In this document: positions 30,219 through 40,835 of the stretch, piece after piece
Numbering within the stretch: the stretch's first letter is position 1
How the letters are laid out: each line of letters begins with the position of its first letter
Assembly (NCBI GenBank): GCA_030710605.1
Contig: CP092871.1
Coordinates: forward strand, 67,785,887 to 67,849,886
Origin: Cordylochernes scorpioides
Taxonomy: Eukaryota; Arthropoda; Arachnida; Pseudoscorpiones; Chernetidae
Direction of reading: 5' to 3'
Length of the DNA: 64,000 nt
The notes under the pieces: generated by a model
Seen by the model: only the letters and a program-made list of their open reading frames with translations
Databases searched by the model: none
Told to the model about the DNA's origin: nothing
Program-made: the position numbers and the translations under genes

Positions 30219-30242
30219 GTGGGAAGCCGACGAATGAAGAGG
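30219..30242 (+). CDS. Candidate 24-nt microexon
   Basis: Flanked by TTGTTGTTTTTAG and GTAAGTAAATAT, both strong consensus splice sites. The 24 nt in between are a multiple of three, and two of the three frames are open. Function unknown. Chance cannot be excluded without transcripts. Confidence 0.25.
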
Positions 30243-30439
30243 GTAAGTAAATATCTAATGACGTATTATTCCTTATTGTTGATCACTGTGTTTATACTAC
30301 GTATTTAGAGACTAGTTGATCTAGGGTTCCCAACGTATATAGGTTTCATCTTACCTACCTTATAGTTAGCTGGAGGACATTATATACAAGAATTGTGGAC
30401 TTAAAGGAATTCTTGGTTAAACGATATCAAGTATATAGT

Positions 30440-30910
30440 TTAAACGTATATTGTCTGGATTGTGATTGCTGCTGTCCTTCAATTATTGGTTGGAAATTAT
30501 CATTACAAGATGTAGACTCATCAATCCTCAAAAGGTTTAATGTATGACATTTTTGGAGGCCCATTGTCGCCTTTTTTAAAGGTGGAAAAGCGAAGTTTGT
30601 CTTTTGTCGATCTATTTCCTGGTACATATAAGCAAGGTGGCTGGCGTCGCATCGTGTTTGGGATGTAATACGTACAGTGGGCCACAGCATTCGATCGCGA
30701 ATAAAATGATTTTTATATATGTCATACTACAATCAACAGCAGTCATGGGCCCAAGTGGTTTCAGCGTTAGGGTTTCTACATAAAGAACGAGGTAGGCTGG
30801 TGACACCTAAGAAAGGCCAGACACCAACAACAAAGTCGAGGTCTTTTATTGTATGAATTCAATGAATGAATGGCACACTGATCTTTATATACAAATATAA
30901 CTAGGAAAAT
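30440..30910 (-). other. GC-richer stretch with LTR-like features
   Basis: On the minus strand from about 30895: TATATAAAGATCAGTGTGCC, then CATACAATAAAAGACC, then GGTGTCTGGCCTTTCTTAGG TGTCA. That is a TATA box, a poly(A) signal and a possible LTR end at 30799. No partner LTR was found. 30427-30690 is open on the minus strand for 87 codons with no recognised motifs. Confidence 0.3.
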
Positions 30911-31114
30911 TTTGCAATATGTCTTTCATTTTACACAATCTTTCAAAATACTTTGGACCACAGTCAATAGATATCACTTCATCCTCTCTTCGAAGACACT
31001 ACCAACTCGTGTCTTCAGGGAGCTACATACAAACTACATATAGCGCAGAATTGACCAATATTTCTGCCTTTTTGGTCCATACGATGACATTACTAATACT
31101 TTACCATTTCACAG

Positions 31115-31290
31115 TTTGAAAAGGGTTGGAGGACGAATGGCAAAAACCATTGGCTTTCGACAGCCACGACCCAGGATCGAATCCTGCATTGGGAACTTTT
31201 TCTAATTAAGAATAAAATACTCAAATAGCTCCTGATTCTTTCAAAAGTCCAGCCCTACTAGGATGAACAAGTAATAAGCGCGCTAACCGA
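31115..31290 (+). mobile_element. SINE, 3' truncated by a Penelope-like junction
   Basis: Head GGGTTGGAGGACGAATGGCA, box B GGATCGAATCC, body to CCTGATTCTTTCAAAAGTCC AGCCCTACTAGG. At about 31290 it runs straight into CCGAAATATTGGCAAATAAA, the 3' half of family H3 (to about 31345). Confidence 0.7.
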
Positions 31291-31719
31291 AATATTGGCA
31301 AATAAATTCTTTTTCGAAATCTAATATATGCTATTTTATTATCAATAGCTTTAATTATAATGTATACACAGATGGCGTCTTAATCCATTATATCTAAATG
31401 CTACACTCGACGAATATTAGAAAATACCACAAAAATGTAAACCCTACCTAAAACTAACTACACAAGAGGCCCCCATATCGCTAGTTTTCATACGAGATAC
31501 ATAAGTAATAGGAGGGCCTTAACTAACACTAAACTATCAATCGAAGGTGCCGATGTTCCGGTGAAATGCCATTTGTTTCCAGCTAATGAAAGAGGAATCC
31601 ATTCATCAAGTGAACAGATGACGTTAGCCTACCATTTCCATAGGTGCATCCTTTAAAAGATGGATCTACCGCGATATTTGGTGGAAATGGAATAATTTAC
31701 TTTTATTTTTTCTTATATA

Positions 31720-32295
31720 TAGATAACTTTTATGGAACTAGGTATGCAGAAATTCGATTCCCGTGTACAGCAGCTCGAGTCTTCATTAGATCTCTAAGTA
31801 GCTCCTTTATGAAGGAGGACAACTTACTATCAAACCTCCCTTTGAAAATTAAACGATTTATAGCCCGTCAAATGATTCTATGGCTATTATTCCCCGAGGA
31901 TATCACGGGATTTTGGAACAGCGACCCTTTAAATTGCTACTTCTGCAATTCCGTCATCCAAGACAATTTGGTCCATTATCTATTCCATTGCCCATTTCTA
32001 CAGGAAGAGAGACTGGAAATTCACGAAATTTCGGGGCTAACTCACTATAATGAACAACATCTATATAAAGTTTTTACTACTCTCCTTCTGGATAAAACAT
32101 TTGTTTATAAATATTTAAAATTTTTCAAGGCGATTGATAAAATGAGGGAAGAAGTGCTCAACTCCACAGACAACGGCTGATTGCTCCTCCTCCCCTCTAA
32201 ATTGCATTTCCTCCTCACCCATGTACATTTATAACCTTTAGGGGAACCCCTTTTTAAGACAATAGTGTCTTAATAAAGGTTTTTGTTGTAATATA
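31720..32295 (+). pseudogene. C-terminal part of a LINE ORF2 with 3' UTR
   Basis: An open frame to TGA at 32178-32180 holds CYFCNSVIQDNLVHYLFHCP (CX2CX8HX4C-type zinc knuckle), flanked by LPLKIKRFIARQMILWLLFP and FLQEERLEIHEISGLTHYNE. This is the C-terminal region downstream of RT in many non-LTR retrotransposons. The region upstream (31640-31740) is frame-broken. The 3' UTR ends with AACCTTTAGGGGAACCCC and AGTGTCTTAATAAAGG. Different from the LINE at 52.8 kb. Clade not assigned. Confidence 0.6.
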
Positions 32296-32327
32296 TAGAT
32301 AGAGAGCTTAATAGCAAGAAAACTTTC

Positions 32328-32390
32328 TCCACTGATTATATTAACTAGAGATAAATTTATCTCTAGTTAATATAGATAGCTTCAAGTTCT
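32328..32390. repeat. Short palindrome
   Basis: ATATTAACTAGAGATAAATT and TATCTCTAGTTAATAT form a perfect 36-38-bp palindrome with no spacer, directly after the LINE relic. Confidence 0.7.
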
Positions 32391-32454
32391 AAACTAGGTC
32401 CTGATTAAATCCAGTAGATAACTCTCCCCATACATTCTATAGGAGAAAGTATGA

Positions 32455-32720
32455 ATTGATACAAAGCAATAACACGCCATCTATATATAACGAATGAAGA
32501 TATTAAGACGTGAATGTTTCTTTTAACAAATAAATCAAACTTCTACTGTCTTCACTGCGATGAAAAAATATTGGGAGGGCTTGGTTTATCAGTGATGACC
32601 CCTCCCAGCGGTTTCGACAATTTTTAATCTACCAGACCGCTTCTTTAGAGTTCTAATACTGTATTGGATCATTCTGCTTTTAAATGCTACACTGAAGGGT
32701 GGAATCTTAGAAATGGTACA
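32455..32720 (-). repeat. Family G repeat, longer copy
   Basis: Reverse complement: AATTGTCGAAACCGCTGGGA, GGGGTCATCACTGATAAACC, AAGCCCTCCCAATA. The boxes are CGAAAC and CTGATAA (mutated). The distal part (ATACAGTATTAGAACTC) matches 17940-18135 and window position 1. Confidence 0.6.
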
Positions 32721-32989
32721 ACTTATTTACATAGGTAGGTAGTATGACTTGATATTTGGAAAGCTGAGCACCTCTTTGGCAATTTCGGAAGATTCAATAA
32801 ATATGTGTTGACAAATCGGATTTAGGACTTGGAATGGCTAATTTGGTCTTAAATCCATCCCAATATAATATTTCATCTTAATAAAGGCGGTAGGAATTTA
32901 TTTATATGCGAACTATCGCTCTAAAATGGCATCAATTTCTATTGAAAGTCATGACCTTGAAAATGATGATAGAAGATTGCCGAGGGTTG

Positions 32990-33058
32990 AATAATATTTT
33001 ATTTAATCTACGTTTCGGCCAGCCACTATCACCATTTTCAAGGTGGAAAAGTTTGATG
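32990..33058 (-). mobile_element. Family H7 Penelope-like end
   Basis: Minus strand: CCUUGAAAAUGGUGAUAGUG, GCUGGCCGAAACGUAG, AUUAAAUAAAAUAUUAUUC. CUUGAAA-box, imperfect hairpin, CGAAA and the ACGU palindrome in the usual order and spacing. A generic Penelope-like terminus, not a canonical hammerhead. Confidence 0.5.
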
Positions 33059-33287
33059 TGTTTCAATTTATATGGAAATTATTATTTCTCTAAAGATATT
33101 ACAATCGAATAAATTCAAATGTTCCAATAAAAGACTGCACATCTTGGATCAAGATACACAAGTTGAGAACTTGGATCGAGAATTATATGCACCAAAAGAA
33201 GCATCTCTCCCTTTAATTGTGCATAAGAACGATGACACTTTTCATCGCGATAGTAAAATCCTTACTAGTGATTATAAAGAATGAGCC

Positions 33288-33788
33288 ACAACTTCGTTTT
33301 GGAAAATTCATAAAAAAGACAACAACCTGTTTACCATGGTTCCGGACTATGTCCCTCATCAGTACAGGGGCGGCTTCGATTTCATACTATCCTACGAGAG
33401 GAGTTATGGAATCGGTCTAATTTACCAAACAGATGTTTAAGCTGATGAAGTGGCAAGTTCCGATTATCAGGCAAGCATACAACATAAAGTTGGCTTTTTG
33501 TCAAGGAAGAGGTGTTTCTTTTGTTACATGATTACCATCCTCCCATAACTTTATGTTGTATTCTAGTCTTTAAAAAATCGGCCCCGACGCTTCACCACCT
33601 TAAATATCTTTTGGTAAATTCGACCGATTCCATAACCCATCTCGTAGGGTGTTATGAAACCGAAGCTGCTCCTGTACTGATGAGGGCCATAACCGGCAAC
33701 TATGGTATGCAAGTTGTTGGCTTTTGTCTGAATTTTGCAAAACTGGTGTTGTGGCTCATCACCACCATAACGTTCTGTTATAGGATGC
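33288..33788. mobile_element. Foldback family H5, two hammerhead-like centres
   Basis: Inverted arms about 200 bp apart: GAGCCACAACTTCGTTTTGG at the left, AAAACTGGTGTTGTGGCTCA at the right. Left centre (minus): CUGAUGA, GGGAC-AUA-GUCC, GGAACCAUGGUA. Right centre (plus, 33681): CUGAUGAGGGCCAUAACCGG, CAACUAUGGUA. CUGAUGA is intact in both, while GAAA is GGAA and GCAA. ACCAUGGU is a perfect palindrome in the left copy. Confidence 0.65.
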
Positions 33789-34134
33789 TAAAAACATAAT
33801 TGCTTTAATGCATTTTTAAAAGGAGAGCTGCCTCTTTTTGTACACGAAATTTTATAGAAATTCCTATCTGCATGAAAAATTGTGAATTGTTGTTTATATT
33901 TATATAAAAATAGAGCAGTATTACATTCTCTGGGTTATAGTCTATCCTAATATAAATATAGGAGCTATATGTGAAAACCTGGGGTCTATACAATAACGAG
34001 CACAACTTTTATTATGTTGAAAAAATTACATGAAGGACTTAATGTTTTAAAAAATATAGTTATTTAGCGCTTTCTCTCTCGAGTTTTTGAATAATCTCAA
34101 CATGTAGTTAAAATAAAGATTTGCTATAGATTGA
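33789..34134. other. AT-rich stretch, nothing recognised
   Basis: No repeat ends or coding signal. Confidence 0.35.
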
Positions 34135-34385
34135 GATAAAGTTAGAGCCGAAATTTTCCCTGTAAGATAGGCGTTAAAACTAGAAGCCATCTATTGACAG
34201 TCTCCGCAAACTAGCGAACTCAGGTCGGTGACAAAGCCACAACACCAGCTGTGTCAAACTGAGAAGCGTCCACCTAGAGACCATAGTTTGATGATTTCAC
34301 ACCCCGAGTCCGCTAGTTTGCAGAGATGGTCAATAGATAGCGCTTAGTTTTAGCGTCTATTTTGCCGGAAGAGGCGACCTTTATT
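34135..34385. mobile_element. Foldback related to H5
   Basis: CCATCTATTGACAGTCTCCG CAAACTAGCGAACTC at the left is inverted at the right (GAGTCCGCTAGTTTGCAGAG). The centre holds ACAACACCAGCTGTGTCAAA as in the 14845 copy. Hammerhead boxes are not recognisable. Confidence 0.6.
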
Positions 34386-35069
34386 TTTAAATGATTCAAT
34401 TTCCTCCCTGAAAAAAATCCATCTATACCTTTCAACTAGTTTATGCGTACATTTTTATATAAAAATGTATTTTATTTTAATGACAGATTAACATACATAG
34501 ATATTCTATATCAATAGAATTGCCTCGCTACTTCACCATCTAAACATTTCTTTGGACAAAACTCAGAAGTTTTCGCCAATTCATTGTGCAACAAATTAGA
34601 TTCAAGATAAGAAATGTCTGGTTAAATCTTAATTCCCCACTATATATCACTCAGTTACTTCTATTTATATACTACGTTTGAAAGTATAAAATGATACATG
34701 CGCTTTCATTACGTCTGCTGATCTTATTTTCCAGTTGTACAAACATTTGTAAATACATTTTTACAAAGCACCAAAATCCCTTTTTTTTTAAATGGGACTC
34801 TCTCTGTAATTTCAAATCTGACATATAGATTGGCGTGCTGATGGTGAATTTAGAATGTAGATGTCGAAATGGTTTCTGATTATACGGATCAGAAGACTTC
34901 TTGTTCAAATCTTAGAATTCTCTTTTTTTTAAACGATTGTAAGGACTATTTCTGTGAAAGGACTTTTCCTTGACACAATATGTTTCTATATTTTCGCTTT
35001 ATAATTCCGTGATATAATCGCATACTGTTTTTAATGGGTAGTTGTTGCATAACATGAGCCATGCTAATG
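34386..35069. other. AT-rich stretch, no recognised gene
   Basis: No terminal repeats, tandem arrays or convincing ORF. Confidence 0.35.
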
Positions 35070-36075
35070 ATATACACTCATGGACAATACTTAATTGTAC
35101 CTTTCAGCATGTATATCGGGATACAGACAATAACTCTGAAAGATATTACAGTGACCTTTATTGAAGACGAGATAACCAATATACACTCATGGACAAAACT
35201 TGAGCAAGTTGTACCTTATAGCATGTATGTCGGGATTCAGACAATAACTCTGAAAGATATTACAGTGACCTTTATTGAAGACACACGAGATAACCAATAT
35301 ACACTCATGGACAAAACTTGAGCAAGTTGTACCTTTCAGCATGTATATCGGGATTCAGACAATAACTCTGAAAGATATTACAGTGACCTTTATTGAAGAC
35401 ACACGAGATAACCAATATACACTCATGGACAAAACTTAAGCAAGTTGTACCTTATAGCATGTATGTCGGGATTCAGACAATAACTCGGGGGTCGGTGGAA
35501 GGCTGGTTAAACCGTTTGGTTTTCGACCACTACGACCCGGGTTCGATTCCCGCATTGGACACTTTTTATGTTTAAAAAAAAAAAATGCTCCAATGGCCCC
35601 CCGATTCTTGCAAAAGTCCAACCCCACCAGCGAGTGCAAGTAACCAAACGGGGCTCTGGCACATTTGTAAGTGCAAAGTCGAACTGCTTTTCACATTGGA
35701 AGACATGTGGTGCGCTTACAGTAAAAAAGCAGTCGCTAACTACCCACCATGATTATCATGGCCTGTACCACATGTACTAGGAATAAGCAAAAAAAAAAAA
35801 AAAAGACAATAACTCTGAAAGATATTACAGTGACCTTTATTGAAGACACACGAGATAACCAATATATACTCATGCACAAAACTTAAGGAAGTTATACCAT
35901 TTACCATGTATATCGGGATTCAGACAATAACTCTGAAAGATATTACAGTGACCTTTATTGATGACACACGATATAACTAAGTGTGAACAAAATTGCCTCT
36001 GTCTCCTTAAAAAAAGAGCAGATGACTGGCGACATCAAAGACTTTCCACCTTTTTTGTCCATGAGTATATATATT
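35070..36075. mobile_element. Mariner-ended satellite element, cluster 2
   Basis: About six ~118-bp units in the orientation opposite to 3900-4700. CACTCATGGACAAAACTTRA begins each unit and GACAATAACTCTGAAAGATA, CAGTGACCTTTATTGAAGAC and ACACGAGATAACCAATATAC follow. The last unit has the unique tail of the founder (GTGTGAACAAAATTGCCTCT...TTTTGTCCATGAGTATATA). A SINE interrupts it at 35486-35803. Confidence 0.85.
35486..35803 (+). mobile_element. tRNA-derived SINE with target duplication
   Basis: GGGGGTCGGTGGAAGGCTGG head, box B GGTTCGATTCC, GCATTGGACA, body TGCTCCAATGGCCCCCCGAT...GCTAACTACCCACCATGATT, poly-A tail. GACAATAACTC flanks it on both sides, an 11-bp target-site duplication inside the satellite unit. 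This is the youngest-looking copy of the family in the window. Confidence 0.9.
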
Positions 36076-36239
36076 CTTTTACAACCTTGATCCCATGTAT
36101 CTCACGCATGGTATTCTGAATGGAATCGCCTTGAAATTTTCACAAAGACGACAGCCATTTTATAAATCGTCAAGCGCTTCTGTTTTAAAGCAAGAGTTAT
36201 GCCGTCATAGGTTAGTATAAATAATAAAAGTAACCTCTC

Positions 36240-36382
36240 TTGTCAAAATATCCTCCACTCAATTATATCGTGTGTCTTCAATAAAGTCACTGTAATATCT
36301 TTCAGAGTTATTGTCTGAATCCAGATATACATACATGCTAAAAGGTACAACTTCCTTAAGTTTTGCTTATGAGTGTTTAATT
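36240..36382. mobile_element. Mariner-ended satellite, single unit fragment
   Basis: ATCGTGTGTCTTCAATAAAG, TCACTGTAATATCTTTCAGA, GTTATTGTCTGAATCCAGAT, ending TTAAGTTTTGCTTATGAGTG. One unit in the orientation of cluster 1. Confidence 0.75.
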
Positions 36383-36939
36383 GAACGTTATTTCTTTTTC
36401 AATTTTTATTCATTACAGTAGAAAGGCTGTAGAAATATAGTTTTTAATTATATATATTCGTGAAGAAAAAATTTATAGCGTTAAAATTATAATTTTCAGC
36501 GATATATGCTAATTTTAATCTTTATTACAAAGATATATATTTTTTACATATATGCAAAATCAGTTATGTAGAGATGCAAATTTATCCGGATAAAAATGGG
36601 GTCGCAGGAAAGAAATTGTGGGCAGGTAAAAAAAGAGTAGAGATTGAGGTACCTAGAAAAACATATGAATACCAAACATGCCCAACAAAAAAACATCTTC
36701 ACATTTCTTTAAAATGTTTTTCCCTTTTGAAAAGAAATGGAAGAGAAATCTACGTCGGGATATACGGAATGGGAGGATGTTGCTTACATCTATTCCATTG
36801 TTGGAGGCCTGGAAATAAATTGCTATTTATAGTTATATATTTATTGTATTTTTATACATTTCGTAGTTTTCTCTCTCTATATATGTCTTTACGAAAAATT
36901 AGACCTATTTTTGTTACGTATGATTCTTTTAAAGGAGAA
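36383..36939. other. AT-rich stretch, no recognised gene
   Basis: An ORF from 36574 continues into the neighbouring satellite and has no recognisable domain. Confidence 0.35.
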
Positions 36940-37668
36940 AAAGGTAATTTTGTTCAAACTTGGTTATCTCGTGTGTCTTCAATAAAGTTCAATGTGTATC
37001 AAATATATTTCAGAGTTATTGTCTGAATCCCGATATACATGCTAAAAGGTATACAACTTCCTTAAGTTTTGTTCATGAGTGTATATTGGTTATCTTGTGT
37101 GTCTTCCATAAAGGTCACTGTAATATCTTTCAGAATTATTGTCTGAATCCCGATATACATGCCAAAAGGTACAACTTCCTTAAGTTTTGTCAATGAGTGT
37201 ATATTGGTTATCTTGTGTGTCTTCAATAAAGGTCACTGTAATATCTTTCAGAATTATTGTCTGAATCCCGATATACATGCTAAAAGGTACAACTTCCTTA
37301 AGTTTTGTCCATGAGTGTATATTGGTTATCTTGTGTGTCTTCAATAAAGGTCACTGTAATATCTTTCAGAATTATTGTCTGAATCCCGATATACATGCTA
37401 AAAGGTACAACTTCCTTAAGTTTTGTCCATGAGTGTATATTGGTTACCTTGTGTGTCTTCAATAAAGGTCACTGTAATATCTTTCAGAATTATTGTCTGA
37501 ATCCCGATATACATGCTAAAATGTCAACTTCCTTAAGTTTTGTCCATGAGTGTATATTGGTTGTCTTGTGTGTCTTCAATAAAGGTCACTGTAATATCTT
37601 TCAGAATTATAGTCTGAATCCCGATATATACATGCTAAAAGGTACAGCTTAATTTTTTCCAGGAGTGC
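36940..37668. mobile_element. Mariner-ended satellite element, cluster 3
   Basis: About six ~118-bp units, same orientation as cluster 1, with high similarity between units (GTCACTGTAATATCTTTCAG, AATTATTGTCTGAATCCCGA, TACATGCTAAAAGGTACAAC, TTCCTTAAGTTTTGTCCATG). AGAATT replaces AGAGTT in this cluster only, so its units were amplified locally. Confidence 0.85.
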
Positions 37669-37847
37669 ATTTTATTTTAAAATTTATTCTTATCAAATAA
37701 AATAGCAAAATTCAATAAAAGTGAATTTCTTTTGATTATAAATGTATAGTATTAATCAAATTTCGAAAAGTATTTTTCATTATGTAATTCTATTTTTTAT
37801 TTTTTATATAAATAAAAAAAGGTCAGGTGTTGATATTAAAAATAAAA

Positions 37848-38135
37848 ATGGCATATCCTTACCAAGAGCACATGTTTTTTTTTTAGATGGCAGAGCTCCA
37901 TCTGGTGGAATCAACGCAGTTTGGTCGCAGTGGTACAGCCTACTCCACGCCGACGAAGGCCATCAGCCCGAAACGCGTTCATGGATGGCTTTTCTTGATT
38001 TATCAAGAAAAAGGGTTGGCCAAATATCAGCGAACAGGCTAAATCAATGTTTAGTTGATTTCTGTTCCATTAGATGGCGCTCTGCCATCCAAAAAGCTCA
38101 TGCGCTCTTGGTCAGGATATGCTTTCTTTGCTCTT
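37848..38135. mobile_element. Foldback family H2 with central hammerhead-like core
   Basis: Inverted ends (GGCATATCCTTACCAAGAGC / TCTTGGTCAGGATATGC) with TAGATGGCAGAGCTCCATCT at both sides. The centre (plus, about 37950) reads CCGACGAAGGCCAUCAGCCC, GAAACGCGUUCAUGG. U4 is C and one A is unpaired before helix II. GAAA and the ACGCGU palindrome are intact. Confidence 0.7.
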
Positions 38136-38249
38136 AATATCAACACCTGACCTTTTTATTATCTCTTTTTTTTTCTATTAATTTTCACACACACATATTT
38201 ATATTAAACTTTTATATATTTTTAAAATATAGCAATCCATATTTAAATC

Positions 38250-38352
38250 ATTAGATAATAAAATGGCATATATTGGATTTAATAAAATATTTATTTGCCA
38301 ATATTTCGGTTGGCTGAACGCCAAACCTTTATCAAGGCATTACATTTTTGTA
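38250..38352 (-). mobile_element. Family H3 Penelope-like end
   Basis: Minus strand: GCCUUGAUAAAGGUUUGGCG, UUCAGCCAACCGAAAUAUUG, GCAAATAAATATTTTATTAA. Hairpin with one insertion, GAAA and AUAU intact. Confidence 0.65.
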
Positions 38353-38487
38353 TATTATACAAATTAAACTTTTATTAAACCCTCTATCCTTGTATATTTG
38401 TACAATGATTCAAATATATTTAATTTTATTCACCTTACAATACATTCTATTCATGATAAAATTGTGAAAAAAAGGTTTAAAATTACA

Positions 38488-38718
38488 AAATATTTTCTCA
38501 AAATGAGTTTCTTTTTATTATAAAACGCTATCTACCAAGCGAAAATCGCTCTTAAACGGGCTTAATTATAAATATCCACGCTGCGAGCATTTGTTTTTGT
38601 AAATATTTCTGGTAGGATATAGTCGATGTTTTATTAAGCCCGTTGAAGAGCGATTATCTCTTGAAAGCTAGCGTTTTTCAATAAAAAGAAACTCATTGTG
38701 AGAAAATATTTTGTATTT
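38488..38718. mobile_element. Foldback family H4
   Basis: Arms ATATTTTCTCAAAATGAGTT TCTTTTTATTATAAAACGCT and the inverse. Right centre: CCGUUGAAGAGCGAUUAUCU, CUUGAAAGCUAGCG. Confidence 0.7.
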
Positions 38719-39084
38719 TTAAAACAATACATTCTATTCACGTCGCTCTAATACCAATGGGATTATAGAATTAAAAAATATAAACTTAATATTTAAAAAT
38801 GATTAGTTGTCATGATCCGAAAAAATTCTATAAAAACTCTCAACAGATCTTTCTTTCCAGTTCTTCCCGATCCACAAAAACTTGTTTTTTTCTCTTCGAA
38901 TTGAAGTGGGACCTGTCAAACCCAATATCTTTGGCCCCCAAGGGGTTTGGCGTTTTATTTCTGTAAATTTTTATTGAATAGTCTTCTCAGCTTCTCCTCT
39001 TTTTCTTGTTCCCTTCTTTCATCCATAGAGGTGGATAGCAATAATTAGTGGAGATATATTGCTCCTCATACCAAGCAAATCTTC

Positions 39085-39255
39085 AAATCTGTTGTTTCGT
39101 CGTGTCTTTCCATTTATCAACACGACTGCGTGGGAAAATAAGGCTTTTATTGCCAACAAAAGATAAGGTACGAAACTGACTTAAAGTACTACTGGACTGT
39201 CGTTCTAAAGCTAACAACGGTATTTATATCTTATAAAAGAATAACCAAATACTAT
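39085..39255 (-). mobile_element. LTR-like remnant (family L1), minus orientation
   Basis: Reverse complement matches 25390-25520: GATATAAATACCGTTGTTAG, CTTTAGAACGACAGTCCAGT, AGTTTCGTACCTTATCTTTT, GTTGGCAATAAAAGCC, CACGCAGTCGTGTTG. 5' part missing. Confidence 0.5.
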
Positions 39256-39294
39256 GGACTTGGATTAGGTGGATAAATCGAGAAAAAAAAGGCA

Positions 39295-39482
39295 TCTCAT
39301 GATCGTGCTACTAAAAGTTGCTGATGGTTTACCCCGTATATCGGAATAAATATCAACTCGTGCAACTAAAACTTGATGATGACTCGCGTCATCTATCGAA
39401 ATAAATGTCAACTATTCGTTGATTTTTATTCCGATTGATGGTGCAAGCCATCGGCATCTTTTAGCTACACGATCAAGAAATG
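39295..39482. repeat. Foldback relic
   Basis: AAAGGCATCTCATGATCGTG CTACTAAAAGTTGCTGATGG at the left and CCATCGGCATCTTTTAGCTA CACGATCAAGAAATGCCTTT at the right are inverted copies. The GGAATAAATRTCAACT and GTTGATTTTTATTCCG segments relate it to 20440 and to H2. Confidence 0.65.
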
Positions 39483-40029
39483 CCTTTTTTCTTAATTTAT
39501 TGTTTGAAAAAAGCTTCTCTTTTTTGTTGATGTTTAAAATGTAAAGTTTTCGGGAATGGCATTTTATAACTGGTCGTTGAAATTAGCACTAGAATTGTAA
39601 ATGTTACAATTCTAATTAAAATAATAACCTGTTAAATGGCCTACCATAAAGCTTTCATTTAAACATTGACTATAAGGAAACACTTTCCATGGAAATTTGA
39701 ATGATTTGATAATTAGTGGAATTCCAGTTCTACAAACGAATCTAAAACAACATCCAGTTCTTAAACCTGTTAAACTTGTACCTTAAAAATATTTTAACCG
39801 CTATTTCTATCTTAAATAAATTCATCATTATATTCATTATTATCACATACAGACAGTTGTAGCGTAGAAATCAAGTCTTTGTATATTTGGAGATGCGAAA
39901 GTATTTATTGATAACGTCACCACGACTAGTCGACAATTATCAATCACTCAACAAAACTATCTACAGCTAGAGAATCTTGAGCAAGCAAGCAAAGAAATTA
40001 CAAAACTATTTTAGAGGCGTGATATTCTT
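39483..40029. other. AT-rich stretch, nothing recognised
   Basis: No ORF or repeat ends. Confidence 0.35.
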
Positions 40030-40039
40030 TTTAAAATAA

Positions 40040-40205
40040 ATAAAATTAAACTGGCGAAACCGCTGGGAGGGTTCACCACTGATGAGCCAGGCCCTCCCTT
40101 TAATTTTTCCATTGCAGTAAGGACAGTAGAAATGGTTTTATTTTAAAAAGAATATCACGCCTCTAAAATAGTTTTGTAATTTGATAACAGATGGCGCGCT
40201 AGTGC
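40040..40205 (+). repeat. Family G repeat, consensus copy
   Basis: TTAAACTGGCGAAACCGCTG, GGAGGGTTCACCACTGATGA, GCCAGGCCCTCCC, TTTTTCCATTGCAGTAAGGA, CAGTAGAAATGG. Helix II-like CUGGC/GCCAG and the alternative GGGAGGG/CCCUCCC pairing are both perfect. Confidence 0.8.
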
Positions 40206-40334
40206 ATCGTAATATCAAGCAAAGAAATATTTTTATAATTATTTTACATGAACAGAGTAATATATATTTATATAATCTGTTGAATATTTTCATTGAATAA
40301 TTAAATTAAAATATAATATATTAATTATTTCTTC

Positions 40335-40540
40335 GCCACAATATTATATTATAATGCATTAGCGTACCATCTATTATGAGAAGTTGCAATTATTTTAGAC
40401 GCGTATAATTCTTTTTAAAATAAACAAATTTATACTGCCTTTACTTCAGAAACGCCTACCATTAATTTATAATTGCTTACTGGTCAATAAAAATTTGTTT
40501 AATTTTAAAAAGAATCATACGCGTCTAGAAGTGTTTCAAT
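40335..40540. repeat. Family G flanking fragments, core lost
   Basis: ATGCATTAGCGTACCATCTA, TTTTAGACGCGTATAATTC, CTGCCTTTACTTCAG and, inverted, AAAGAATCATACGCGTCTAG are G-repeat ends facing each other. Confidence 0.5.
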
Positions 40541-40599
40541 TTCATATATATGCGGCAATATACAAGCGACTATGCGGCGCTGAGTTTGTGTATACAAAA

Positions 40600-40835
40600 A
40601 TGGAATGCCTTGGAAAAGGTTGGCGTTCAGCCAACCGAAATATTGGCAAATAAATATTTTATTCAATCCAATATATGACTTTTTATTACCTATAATATAT
40701 AGGTTCTAATAATAGAGCAATCCATATTCAAATCTTTAGATAAAAAAAAGGCATATATTATATTGAATTGAAAGATTTATTTGCCAATATTTTGGTTGAC
40801 TAAACACCAACCTTTGTCAAGGCATTGCACAACGT
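40600..40835. mobile_element. Inverted pair of family H3
   Basis: Plus copy (40610): GCCUUGGAAAAGGUUGGCGU, UCAGCCAACCGAAAUAUUGG. Minus copy (40790-40830): GCCUUGACAAAGGUUGGUGU, UUAGUCAACCAAAAUAUUG. In the minus copy GAAA is AAAA. They face each other around ATAATATATAGGTTCTAATA. Confidence 0.65.

Noticed and set aside
36574-37026. 150-codon ORF as a host gene
   Set aside because: Its last third is satellite sequence and the rest has no domain, splice or codon-bias support.
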